The position numbers were made by a program, and so were the translations under genes. Below, in pieces: positions 56,158 through 64,000 of a stretch of 64,000 nucleotides of DNA. How positions within the stretch are numbered: position 1 is the first letter of the stretch; every line of letters begins with the position of its first letter. The notes under the pieces are model-generated. The model was not told where the DNA came from. It saw only the letters and a list, made by a program, of their open reading frames with translations, and made no database searches. Origin of the DNA: Cognatundibacterium curvum (GTDB lineage Bacteria > Pseudomonadota > Gammaproteobacteria > Burkholderiales > Burkholderiaceae_D); NCBI RefSeq assembly GCF_014284235.1, contig NZ_JACOGD010000001.1:496001-560000 (forward strand). Reading direction: 5' to 3'.

Positions 56158-57045
56158 ATGACGCAAGCTACGACACCTGCTTTTTTGACTTTACATAGTC
56201 CGGCCGCATTCAATGAAGCGCAACTGGCATTTATTCACACCCTGAGCACACACTTGGCAAGCGAAGCCAGCCTGCTCAGCCCACAAGTCGCGCGTTACAC
56301 CCTGACCGCTGCCAGCGATAATCCGGAGCAGGCAAGCGAGATTGCCGCCTGGCGCGAACAGGCCGATCAACTGGGTCTGGACAGCGCCTGGCTGCCAGTT
56401 CAGCGTAGTCTGAGCGAATTTGGCTTACTCGCGATGGACATGGATTCCACCCTGATCACGATAGAGTGCATCGATGAAATCGCTGACATGCAAGGGTTGA
56501 AGCCGCAGGTATCAGCCATCACCGAAGCCGCCATGCGGGGTGAACTCGACTTTCAGGAAAGTCTGAAGCGCCGCGTCGCGCTGCTGCAAGGGCTGGATGC
56601 GAGCGCCTTGGAACGTGTGTATCAGGAACGCTTGCAACTTTCACCCGGCGCTGAGCGCCTGATCGCGGCGGCACAGGCAGCGGGCCTGAAAACCTTGCTG
56701 GTATCGGGTGGCTTCACCTATTTCACTGAGCGTGTGAGCGAAGGTCTGCAACTCAGCTTCCACCATTCCAATGTGCTGGAAATCATCGATGGCAAACTGA
56801 CCGGCCGCGTCACTGGCACAATCGTCGATGCCGAAGAAAAACGTCGTACCGTGGCTGCTACCTGCGCGCAGCTGGGCATCCCTGGCAGTGCCGCTATTGT
56901 CATGGGCGATGGCGCCAATGACTTGCGCATGATGGAAATTGCCGGCCTGTCGGTTGCCTTCCGCGCCAAGCCGGTAGTACGTGCTCAGGCCAGTATCGCA
57001 CTCAACCATTGCGGACTGGATGGCGTATTGAATGTGTTGATGTGA
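56158..57045 (+). CDS. serB: Phosphoserine phosphatase
   Basis: The 295-residue HAD phosphatase makes L-serine from phosphoserine. The catalytic DMDSTLI (Asp in LAMDMDSTL near residue 94) and LLVSGGFTYF, then GDGANDLRMMEIAGLSVAFRAKP, are the HAD motifs I-III/IV; the ECIDEIADMQG and ITEAAMRGELDF blocks identify SerB. The N-terminal ~90 residues match the ACT-like part of proteobacterial SerB. It begins one base after the mfd stop. Confidence 0.95.
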   Translation: MTQATTPAFLTLHSPAAFNEAQLAFIHTLSTHLASEASLLSPQVARYTLTAASDNPEQASEIAAWREQADQLGLDSAWLPVQRSLSEFGLLAMDMDSTLITIECIDEIADMQGLKPQVSAITEAAMRGELDFQESLKRRVALLQGLDASALERVYQERLQLSPGAERLIAAAQAAGLKTLLVSGGFTYFTERVSEGLQLSFHHSNVLEIIDGKLTGRVTGTIVDAEEKRRTVAATCAQLGIPGSAAIVMGDGANDLRMMEIAGLSVAFRAKPVVRAQASIALNHCGLDGVLNVLM

Positions 57046-57295
57046 ACGTGTTGTGATCGTGAAGGTGAACGCAATCGGGAGCAACGCGTGCTTGCTCTCA
57101 GTTGATCTTGGCTGCAGCAATTTAAACTCAAATTTCAAACTCAAATAAATAGCACGACCGTATTTTTTAGCTTACACTCATGCAAGTTTCATCAATGACA
57201 GACTGCCAGGGCAAGCCAGGCTAAGCGGATGCAGAGCAAAGCTGGCCGCCGCACTGGTGAGGAAGTTCTGAACAGAACAACACAGGAGACCAGCA

Positions 57296-58363
57296 ATGTT
57301 TGAAGACTTCATGGGTACCATGCCCGTCGCCGCGCGCCAGCAATTTGATCATGCAGCGCTGGCCGATTATTTGCGCCAGCATGTCCCCGATTTTACTGCT
57401 GCGATGGCAGATCAGCTGCAGGTAGAGCAATTCAAAGGCGGGCAATCGAATCCTACCTTCAAACTCAGCGCGGGCCAGCAACGCTATGTGATGCGCGCCA
57501 AACCCGGCCCGGCCGCCAAACTGCTGCCGTCAGCACATGCGATAGAGCGTGAATTCAAGGTCATGGATGCCTTGCAAAAAGCGGGCTTCCCGGCTGCGCG
57601 CCAGTATGCGCTGTGTACCGATGAAGACGTGATAGGACGCGCCTTTTACATCATGGAATACGTTGATGGCAGAGTATTGTGGGATCAGTCGCTGCCTGGC
57701 ATGACGCCGATGCAGAGAGCGGAAATCTATGATGAACTCAACCGTGTGATCGCACAATTGCACAGCCTGGACTATGCCGCGCTTGGCCTGGCGGATTACG
57801 GCAAACCCGGCAATTACTTTGCACGTCAGATCGATCGCTGGACCAAACAATACCGCGCTTCAGAAACGGAAACCATAGAGGCGATGGACAGACTGATAGA
57901 ATGGCTGCCACATCACATCCCTGCCGGTGACGACACCAGTATCGTGCATGGCGACTACCGGCTCGACAATATGATGTTCCACCCAACTAAACCGCGCGTC
58001 ATGGCGGTACTGGACTGGGAGTTGTCCACGCTAGGCCATCCGCTGGCCGATTTTTCTTATCACTGCATGAGCTGGCATGTATTGCCCGGTCAGTTCCGTG
58101 GTATCAAGGGTCTGGATCTGAAAGCGCTGGGGATTCCGGATGAACAGTCGTATATCGCAAAATACTGCGAGCGTACCGGTAAGCAAATTCGCGCTGAAGA
58201 CTTTAATTTCTACCTCGCCTATAACCTGTTCCGTATGGCTGGCATTTTACAAGGCATCATGAAGCGCTATGTCGATGGCACTGCATCCAGCGCTCAGGCC
58301 AAGGCCTCGGGTGAAGCAGCGCGCCCTATGGCGGAACTGGGCTGGATTTATGCGCAGCGCTGA
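57296..58363 (+). CDS. APH-like phosphotransferase (ACAD10/11-type kinase domain)
   Basis: The 355-residue protein kinase-fold enzyme has the ATP loop FKGGQSNPTFKL, the YVMRAKP lysine, then HGDYRLDNMMFHP (catalytic loop) and VLDWELSTLGHPLADFSY (metal binding). This pattern is the bacterial homologue of the ACAD10/11 kinase domain, which phosphorylates 4-hydroxyacyl-CoAs; its place near acyl-CoA dehydrogenase and MaoC genes supports that role (inference). AGGAG lies 7 bases before the ATG. Confidence 0.87.
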   Translation: MFEDFMGTMPVAARQQFDHAALADYLRQHVPDFTAAMADQLQVEQFKGGQSNPTFKLSAGQQRYVMRAKPGPAAKLLPSAHAIEREFKVMDALQKAGFPAARQYALCTDEDVIGRAFYIMEYVDGRVLWDQSLPGMTPMQRAEIYDELNRVIAQLHSLDYAALGLADYGKPGNYFARQIDRWTKQYRASETETIEAMDRLIEWLPHHIPAGDDTSIVHGDYRLDNMMFHPTKPRVMAVLDWELSTLGHPLADFSYHCMSWHVLPGQFRGIKGLDLKALGIPDEQSYIAKYCERTGKQIRAEDFNFYLAYNLFRMAGILQGIMKRYVDGTASSAQAKASGEAARPMAELGWIYAQR

Positions 58364-58553
58364 AGATCTATGCCGAATAGATGAAAAGTCTTCAGTGTAT
58401 GGAATGCACTTCCCTGAGCAGAACTGCTAAAACATCTGCATAATGGTGGACGCTCATTTCTGAGGGCTGAAGCAAGATCGTCGTTGCGACGATCAGCTTA
58501 CAGTCCCTTTCCAAGTCACGCCCACACTCTGCTAACAAAGACAAAGGAAAATC

Positions 58554-59246
58554 ATGATCGACGTTTACTCCTGGCCTACTCCGAACGGTCACAAAGTGCA
58601 TATCATGCTGGAAGAATGCGGCCTGGCGTACCGGGCAATTCCCATCGATATCGGTGCGGGCGACCAGTTCACGCCCGACTTTCTGGCGATCTCCCCGAAC
58701 AACAAAATCCCTGCCATCGTCGATGCCGACGGGCCGGATGGCAAACCAATTTCATTATTTGAATCAGGTGCGATTCTGGTTTATCTGGCGGGTAAAACCG
58801 GTCAATTCCTCGGCAATACAGATAGAGAACGCTATCAAGCGCTGCAATGGCTGATGTTCCAGATGGGTGGTTTCGGCCCTATGCTGGGACAGGCGCACCA
58901 TTTCCGTATTTATGCGCCGGAAAAAATCCAGTACGCCATTGACCGTTATACCAATGAGGCGCAGCGTCTGTATGGCGTGATCGATCAGCAATTATCGAAA
59001 ACTGAATTCCTGGCTGGTGACCATTACACCATAGCCGATATCGCGGTATTTCCATGGACCAGATCATTTGCCAATCAGGGCATAGACTGGGCCAACTTCC
59101 CGCATGCCAAGCGCTGGTTCGATCAGATCAGCGAGCGGCCTGCAGTACAACGCGGCGTACAGGTACTGGCCGATTTGCGCAAACCACTGACCAACGACAA
59201 AGCCAAAGAAGCTTTGTTCGGAAAAACACAGTACGCAAAAAAATAA
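58554..59246 (+). CDS. Glutathione S-transferase (YfcG/Nu-like)
   Basis: The 230-residue protein has the thioredoxin-fold domain (IDVYSWPTPNGHKVHIMLEECGL, NNKIPAIVD, SLFESGAILVYLAGKTG) and the all-helical C-terminal domain with YTIADIAVFPWTRSF. The TPNGHKV motif is that of YfcG/Ure2p-like Nu-class GSTs, which have disulphide-reductase activity. AAAGG lies 8 bases upstream of the start. Confidence 0.88.
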   Translation: MIDVYSWPTPNGHKVHIMLEECGLAYRAIPIDIGAGDQFTPDFLAISPNNKIPAIVDADGPDGKPISLFESGAILVYLAGKTGQFLGNTDRERYQALQWLMFQMGGFGPMLGQAHHFRIYAPEKIQYAIDRYTNEAQRLYGVIDQQLSKTEFLAGDHYTIADIAVFPWTRSFANQGIDWANFPHAKRWFDQISERPAVQRGVQVLADLRKPLTNDKAKEALFGKTQYAKK

Positions 59247-59335
59247 GCCTTGCCACGGCATTTGCGCCAAATTATGCTGACTATGGAGTGAGCTCATTGC
59301 TACAATGAAATCACTCCAATTTTACAGAGTGACGT

Positions 59336-60562
59336 ATGCGCCGGATAATCAAAAAAAACAGGCTGAAATTAGCCGCGGAAAGCCAACGTCTCGTCAATCT
59401 CGCGTTGGCTGTCGCCCAATCCGCAAGCCGGATTGAAGATAACGCCTGGCAAGCCAGGCTAGATACCTATGTTCGCAAAAACCTCAGACTACAGCATCAG
59501 GATCTGCTTGATGCTGCGGCCGAACATGTATTCCATAGCCATCCACATGGCTATGAAGTGCTGGTAGAAACACTGGAAACCATCAGCACCTCCTGCACCC
59601 TGACCCATCAGGGACAGGACTGGCAATGCCTGCTGGTGGCAGCACCCGTGCTGGCCTGGACCCGTTACGATATTGCATCAGGCGCCCTGCCCGCTACCAT
59701 ACTTAATCACCTTCACCAGCAAATGCAGGCGCATTTGCTGGCCCCGGCTACGCGCTTGCAGTTATTGCCCAATCTGTATTCGATAGATCAGTTACCGCGC
59801 AATCATTGCGAGACCTTCAGCCTGCTGGAAAAACAGGCGCAGGCCCTGGTCGCGCAAACACAGACAGCGAGCGAAGCGCAAAAAGAAAAAACCGTGCCCT
59901 TCCTGGCAGATATACGTTTTTTACTCGCTGTAATCGCCACCCCTGCAGGTGAGAACCTGTTCCGCTGGCAGCAGTTGGATGCGCCCTATGACAGCGAAGC
60001 GGCCAAAGCCCTGTGCCTGGAGGCATGGAAAGCCGGAACCGAAGAGCAATTCAAACACGTATTGCCCGGATGTGGCATCGACCTGCTGCTGCCTGAAGCC
60101 TATTTCAGTGCCTGTCGCGACGCCGACGTGGCAATCCGCCCGGCCTCGATACTGGCTGCAGTGTATTACCTGACGCAGACTTTGGAAAAAGACAGCAGCC
60201 ACTTCCGTGTCGTGATCGGTGCCTGCGCCAATGCCGACAATGCCGGTCAGATTGATGAATTACGCCTGAGCTTCCTGCTCAATGAGACACCGGAGGTGAT
60301 CTATGGCGTGATCTGGCCGCTGTATCAGGCAGAAGATCAGCAAACCGCCATTGGTCTTGATGAGCAGGAAGACTTACAGGGCGATATTCCAGAAATCCTG
60401 CGTCAGGCTGGTATCACAGACATCGTACTGCTGGATGAAGTTTTTTCTATGGAATTCTGCGATGACTGTGGCACGCCACTGTTCCCAGATCATGCAGGTG
60501 ATCTGGTACACCCGGAAATGCCGGATGACATACCCGCCCCCGGTACCGCGCATTTCCATTAA
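59336..60562 (+). CDS. DUF2863 protein
   Basis: The 408-residue protein starts with a basic helix (MRRIIKKNRLKLAAESQRLVNLALAVAQSASRIEDNAW region) and matches the DUF2863 family found in betaproteobacteria. The C-terminal 40 residues contain CDDCGTPLFPDHAGDLVHPEMP, a CxxC knuckle that may bind zinc. No biochemical role is known to me. It is followed by a terminator-like hairpin. Confidence 0.78.
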   Translation: MRRIIKKNRLKLAAESQRLVNLALAVAQSASRIEDNAWQARLDTYVRKNLRLQHQDLLDAAAEHVFHSHPHGYEVLVETLETISTSCTLTHQGQDWQCLLVAAPVLAWTRYDIASGALPATILNHLHQQMQAHLLAPATRLQLLPNLYSIDQLPRNHCETFSLLEKQAQALVAQTQTASEAQKEKTVPFLADIRFLLAVIATPAGENLFRWQQLDAPYDSEAAKALCLEAWKAGTEEQFKHVLPGCGIDLLLPEAYFSACRDADVAIRPASILAAVYYLTQTLEKDSSHFRVVIGACANADNAGQIDELRLSFLLNETPEVIYGVIWPLYQAEDQQTAIGLDEQEDLQGDIPEILRQAGITDIVLLDEVFSMEFCDDCGTPLFPDHAGDLVHPEMPDDIPAPGTAHFH

Positions 60563-60578
60563 AACGGTGAACTTATGC

Positions 60579-60601
60579 CCCGTCTGGTACGGGTTTTTTT
60601 T
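60579..60601 (+). terminator. Short-stem terminator after DUF2863 gene
   Basis: CCCGT (60579-60583) pairs with ACGGG (60589-60593) around CTGGT, followed directly by eight T (60594-60601). The stem is short but the T-run is strong. Confidence 0.6.
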
Positions 60602-60837
60602 CACTATTTCTTTACTGGCTATCAATTACTTTCATATACTTTCATATACCCTCATCTGCAGTGTGGCTTTTTCCACGGTCTGCAGCTGTAGTGAAAATTT
60701 CTTGTGCCAGACCGATTAAACCGATGTAGAATCATTCCGAACGGTCGTGCTATTCCGTTTCTTGCAGCATTCCTTGATCTATAAACACAATGTGGCAACC
60801 TAAGCATCGGTCAGCCCAGTCCCGTACAGGAGACAGT

Positions 60838-62028
60838 ATGGATTTGAATTACAGCGCGGAAGATCTCGCATTCCGTGATCAGGTCAGAGCTTATCTGGAC
60901 ACCCACCTCCCATCCGATTTGCAGCACAAAGTGCTCCATCATTTACGCTTATCCAAAGACGACTACGTGCGCTGGCATCGCATACTGGCCAAACAAGGCT
61001 GGGTTGCGCCCGGCTGGCCGGTGGAATACGGTGGCCCGGGCTGGAGTGCGACCCAGCGTCATATTTTTGAAGAGGAATGTGCGCGTGCCGGCACCCCGGC
61101 CATCTTGCCGTTCGGTGTGAATATGGTGGCACCGGTGCTGATGGCCTTCGGTAATGAAGAACAGAAAGCGCATTACCTGCCGCGCATTTTGAGCTGCGAA
61201 GACTGGTGGTGCCAGGGCTATTCTGAACCTGGCTCAGGCTCAGACCTGGCCTCGCTGAAAACCCGCGCCGAACGTCACGGCGATCACTACATCGTGAACG
61301 GTCAGAAAACCTGGACCACGCTGGCTCAGCATGCCGATATGATTTTCTGCCTGGTGCGCACCGATCCGGATGCGCGCAAACAGGAAGGCATTTCCTTCCT
61401 GCTCATCGACATGAAAACGCCGGGTATCACGGTAAGACCCATCATCATGCTGGATGAAGACCATGAAGTGAATGAAGTGTTCTTCGATAATGTGAAGGTA
61501 CCGGTCAGCAATCTGATCGGCACTGAAAACAAGGGTTGGACCTATGCCAAATATCTGCTGGGTCATGAAAGAACCAATATCGCCGCAGTCGGCCGCGCCA
61601 AACGTGAATTACAATTCCTGAAGCGCGTCGCTGGCAAGCAGCAAAAACGCGGGCTGTCGCTGCTGGCTGACCCAGTCTTTGCACACAAAGTAGCCGCGCT
61701 GGAGATAGAAATCATGGCGCTGGAAATCACGGTCTTACGTGTGATTTCTCAGGACAGTGGCAAGCCAGGCCCGGAAGCATCTCTGCTCAAAATCAAGGGC
61801 ACAGAAATCCAGCAAGACTTAACTGAATTGATGGTGGAAGCCGTTGGCCCCTATGCGCTGCCGTTTGACCCGGCCTATCTGGAAGGTGAACAGGCGCACA
61901 GCGTGACTGAACAGGATGATGCGGCGCCGCTGGCTTCGTATTACTTCAATTTCCGTAAGACCTCGATCTATGGCGGTTCTAACGAAATTCAAAAGAACAT
62001 CATCACCCAGATGATACTGGGACTGTAA
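60838..62028 (+). CDS. Acyl-CoA dehydrogenase, large-type subunit (PimC-like)
   Basis: The 396-residue flavoenzyme starts MDLNYSAEDLAFRDQVRAYLDTHLP, contains YSEPGSGSDLASLKTRAERHGDHYIVNGQKTWTT and GVNMVAPVLMAFGNEEQKAHYLP, and ends RKTSIYGGSNEIQKNIITQMILGL. The next gene, 11 bp on, encodes a second, smaller acyl-CoA dehydrogenase. Such pairs occur in pimeloyl-CoA and related dicarboxylyl- or steroid-type acyl-CoA systems and form mixed oligomers. Substrate here is not determined. The ATG at 60838 is preferred over 60790, with GGAGA just upstream. Confidence 0.9.
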   Translation: MDLNYSAEDLAFRDQVRAYLDTHLPSDLQHKVLHHLRLSKDDYVRWHRILAKQGWVAPGWPVEYGGPGWSATQRHIFEEECARAGTPAILPFGVNMVAPVLMAFGNEEQKAHYLPRILSCEDWWCQGYSEPGSGSDLASLKTRAERHGDHYIVNGQKTWTTLAQHADMIFCLVRTDPDARKQEGISFLLIDMKTPGITVRPIIMLDEDHEVNEVFFDNVKVPVSNLIGTENKGWTYAKYLLGHERTNIAAVGRAKRELQFLKRVAGKQQKRGLSLLADPVFAHKVAALEIEIMALEITVLRVISQDSGKPGPEASLLKIKGTEIQQDLTELMVEAVGPYALPFDPAYLEGEQAHSVTEQDDAAPLASYYFNFRKTSIYGGSNEIQKNIITQMILGL

Positions 62029-62039
62029 AGGAGCGCGCC

Positions 62040-63176
62040 ATGAATTTTGATTTCAGTCAGGAACAGATTCAGTTTGCCGATGCACTCCATCGCTGGGCAA
62101 ATCAGGATTATCAGTTTGAACAACGTAAGCACATTATTCAGTCTGCCAGCGGCACTTCTGATGATGCATGGGCTGCACTGACCGAGCTCGGCGCACTGGC
62201 GCTGCCAGTGCCGGAAGATCAGGGTGGCTTTAACGGCAGCGCGGTGGATATGTTGGTGCTGATGCAGGAACTGGGGCGGGCGCTGGTGGTGGAGCCCTAT
62301 TTCGCGACTGTATTCGCCGCTGAATTCCTGAAGCTGGCGAAAGCCCACTTTGATATTTTGGAACAGGTGGCAGCAGGCCAGACTAAACTCGCAGCCGCGC
62401 TGTATGAAGCGCAATCACGCCATGAGGCTTACGATATCAAAACTACCGTCACTGCCAACGCAGATGGCTATGTGCTCAATGGAAAAAAGACGGTCGTGAT
62501 TCACGGTGCACAGGCTGATCAACTGATTGTCTCCGCCAGAGCGGGTGGTGATCAGCTTGCAGCCAAAGGCATCATGCTCTTCCTGGTCGATGCGCGCAGC
62601 CCGGGTGTCAGCCGTCGCGATTACCGTACCCTGGATGGCATGCGCGCCGCCGATATCAGCTTTGACCAGGTACAGTTACCCGCTATCGCCTTGCTAGGCC
62701 GTGAAGATGGCGGTGCAGACTTACTGGACGCGGCGCTGGATTACGGCATCACTTTGCTGTGCGCTGAAGCCGTCGGTATCATGGAGGCCACCATTGCCGC
62801 CACACTGGAATACCTGAAAACCCGCCAGCAATTCGGCGTGCCTATCGGTAAATTCCAGGTACTGCAGCACAGGATGGCGGACATGTATATGGAGATGGAA
62901 CAGGCACGCTCTATGGCGACGCTGGCGGCAGTCAAGCAAAGCAGCGCAAATGTGCAGGAGAGACGACGCACTGTCTCGGCTGCCAAAGTGCGGGTTGGTC
63001 AGGCTGCGCGCCTGATAGGTCAGCAGGCAGTCCAGCTGCATGGCGGCATGGGTGTCACCAATGAACTGCCGGTGGCGCACATGTTTAAACGGCTCACGAT
63101 GATAGAACTGAGCCTGGGTGATACCGATCACCATCTGGCACGTTTTATCGCGCAATCAGATTTTGCTGCGGCCTGA
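62040..63176 (+). CDS. Acyl-CoA dehydrogenase, small-type subunit (PimD-like)
   Basis: The 378-residue protein begins MNFDFSQEQIQFADALHRWANQDY and contains PEDQGGFNGSAVDMLVLMQELGRALVVEPYFATV, then LKTRQQFGVPIGKFQVLQHRMADMYMEMEQARSMA and QAVQLHGGMGVTNELPVAHMFKRLT. It lies 11 bp after the larger dehydrogenase and is likely its partner. The SD GGAGCG precedes the ATG. Confidence 0.9.
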   Translation: MNFDFSQEQIQFADALHRWANQDYQFEQRKHIIQSASGTSDDAWAALTELGALALPVPEDQGGFNGSAVDMLVLMQELGRALVVEPYFATVFAAEFLKLAKAHFDILEQVAAGQTKLAAALYEAQSRHEAYDIKTTVTANADGYVLNGKKTVVIHGAQADQLIVSARAGGDQLAAKGIMLFLVDARSPGVSRRDYRTLDGMRAADISFDQVQLPAIALLGREDGGADLLDAALDYGITLLCAEAVGIMEATIAATLEYLKTRQQFGVPIGKFQVLQHRMADMYMEMEQARSMATLAAVKQSSANVQERRRTVSAAKVRVGQAARLIGQQAVQLHGGMGVTNELPVAHMFKRLTMIELSLGDTDHHLARFIAQSDFAAA

Positions 63177-63187
63177 GACAGCCCCCG

Positions 63188-63224
63188 GAAAAATCCCAGC
63201 CCTTGTGCTGGGATTTTTCTTTCT
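63188..63224 (+). terminator. Rho-independent terminator after the dehydrogenase pair
   Basis: GAAAAATCCCAGC (63188-63200) and GCTGGGATTTTTC (63207-63219) form a 13-bp stem around a 6-base loop, with the T-run inside the 3' arm. It lies before the MaoC gene. Confidence 0.8.
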
Positions 63225-63259
63225 CTATCAGACCTGCACAACAAAGAAAGGAAAACACG

Positions 63260-63721
63260 ATGTCCGAGCAAACCAACTGGTGGTATTTTGAAGACTTTAT
63301 ACCCGGTGCAGTCATAGAACTGGGTCAACGCCGTGTCACAGAAGAGGAAATTCTGCGCTTTGCGACAGAATTTGATCCTCAGTCTTTTCATATCAATCAT
63401 GAGAGCGCGAAGGACTCTATCTTTGGCGGCGTGATTGCCAGTGGCTGGCATACCTGTAGCATGATTATGCGTATGGTGGTGGATGGTTTTCTGGCACGCT
63501 CGTCCAGCATGGGCTCACCCGGCGTTGATGAAATACGCTGGATCGTGCCAGTCAAACCTGGTGACATACTAACCGTCCGTGCAGAAACCCTGTCCCGCCA
63601 TGCTTCGGTGTCCAAGCCTGACCGCGGTGTCGTCTATACCCTTTGGACTGCTGAAAATCAGCGTGGTGAAGTTGTGTGTACCATCAAGGGTATGGGCATG
63701 TTCGGACGTCGCCCGCATTGA
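63260..63721 (+). CDS. MaoC-like hotdog-fold hydratase
   Basis: The 153-residue protein has the hydratase-2 pattern: FEDFIPGAVIELGQRRVTEEEILRFATEFDPQSFHINHESAKDSIFGGVIASGWHT carries the catalytic Asp and His (FDPQSFHIN), and the SPGVDEIRWIVPVKPGD segment follows. It would hydrate enoyl-CoA next to the acyl-CoA dehydrogenases. The ATG at 63260 follows AAAGGAAAACACG. Confidence 0.9.
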   Translation: MSEQTNWWYFEDFIPGAVIELGQRRVTEEEILRFATEFDPQSFHINHESAKDSIFGGVIASGWHTCSMIMRMVVDGFLARSSSMGSPGVDEIRWIVPVKPGDILTVRAETLSRHASVSKPDRGVVYTLWTAENQRGEVVCTIKGMGMFGRRPH

Positions 63722-63867
63722 TATCCCATAACCTGGGCAGCAGCTGGGTTGAGATAAATAGCGTGATCAACATTGCACGCTAAGGATATTGTCAAGCTTA
63801 TGTCATGTCGGCTACTATCAGGCGCGTTGTGCTTATTTGCTAAAGAAAAATCATCAGGAGAACATGC

Positions 63868-64000
63868 ATGAGTGAGTCCACCAAATCCCGGCCAACACAG
63901 CTCAGTAATCCGGCGCGCCGCCACTGGCTTGCTTCGGGCAGTGTCGGTGTAGCCGCTGCAGGGCTGGCGGGGTTACAACAGAATGCAATCGCACAAGCGG
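63868..64000 (+). CDS. Cut-off protein with Tat-type signal
   Basis: The first 44 residues are MSESTKSRPTQLSNPARRHWLASG, then a Gly/Ala-rich hydrophobic stretch ending AIAQA. RRHWLAS resembles a twin-arginine export signal. The ATG at 63868 has AGGAG (63856-63860) 7 bases upstream; an ATG at 63864 in another frame stops after three codons. The mature part lies beyond the window, so function cannot be stated. Confidence 0.6.
   Translation, partial: MSESTKSRPTQLSNPARRHWLASGSVGVAAAGLAGLQQNAIAQA

Noticed and set aside
58360-58395. Inverted repeat CTGAAGA/TCTTCAG after the kinase gene
   Set aside because: The arms pair but no T-run follows on the plus strand, so I do not call it a terminator.

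Overview
The window reads as a chromosomal segment of a Gram-negative betaproteobacterium, most likely Burkholderiales near Oxalobacteraceae/Undibacterium. The taxonomic call is an inference. It rests on the gene order yceD-rpmF-plsX-fabH-fabD-fabG-acpP-fabF-ygfX-rpoE-rseA-rseB-mucD, on the epsE/F/G export genes, and on DUF2863 and DUF2069 proteins. Coding density is high and housekeeping genes dominate. I saw no rRNA or tRNA gene, CRISPR array, transposase or prophage gene.

Layout. 1-9751: exopolysaccharide locus, with a cut-off acyltransferase, a glycosyltransferase, epsG, epsF and epsE on the minus strand, then an unrecognised secreted lipoprotein, a second glycosyltransferase and a WcaJ-type initiating sugar transferase on the plus strand. 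9790-16380: FemAB-like acetyltransferase, YihY membrane protein, wrbA, DUF2069 protein, FAD-linked 2-hydroxyacid dehydrogenase, DUF4124 protein, old-yellow-enzyme reductase. 16530-19172: a periplasmic fusion of polysaccharide deacetylase, caspase-like peptidase with an EF-hand loop, and TPRs. 19580-23582: ferritin-like protein with a cysteine-rich tail, followed by a DUF692 (MNIO) enzyme and a DUF2063 partner. 23583-25075: H-NOX nitric-oxide sensor and its histidine kinase. 25414-30677: SPFH/NfeD pair, PEP synthase and its divergent regulator ppsR.

30763-43939: RNA methyltransferase, rnhB, a glutaredoxin-like protein, mucD, rseB, rseA, rpoE with a recognisable sigma-E autoregulatory promoter, ygfX, and the fatty-acid/phospholipid operon back to rpmF and yceD. 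44124-46871: maf, an RsmI-like methyltransferase behind an octamer tandem repeat, and an iron alcohol dehydrogenase. 46971-50622: three unrecognised proteins led by a J-domain protein, then slyD. 50828-57045: DUF4404 protein, ispF, ispD, mfd, serB. 57296-64000: acyl-CoA metabolism genes (APH-like kinase, GST, DUF2863 protein, paired acyl-CoA dehydrogenases, MaoC hydratase) and a cut-off Tat-signal protein.

The strongest candidate for an undescribed system is the ferritin-like/MNIO/DUF2063 operon. MNIO enzymes with DUF2063 partners are known to modify cysteine-rich peptides. Here the only cysteine-rich sequence in the operon is a tail fused to a ferritin-like diiron domain, so the tail may be the substrate. 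Two further candidates are the deacetylase-caspase-TPR fusion and the J-domain-led cluster of unknown acidic proteins.
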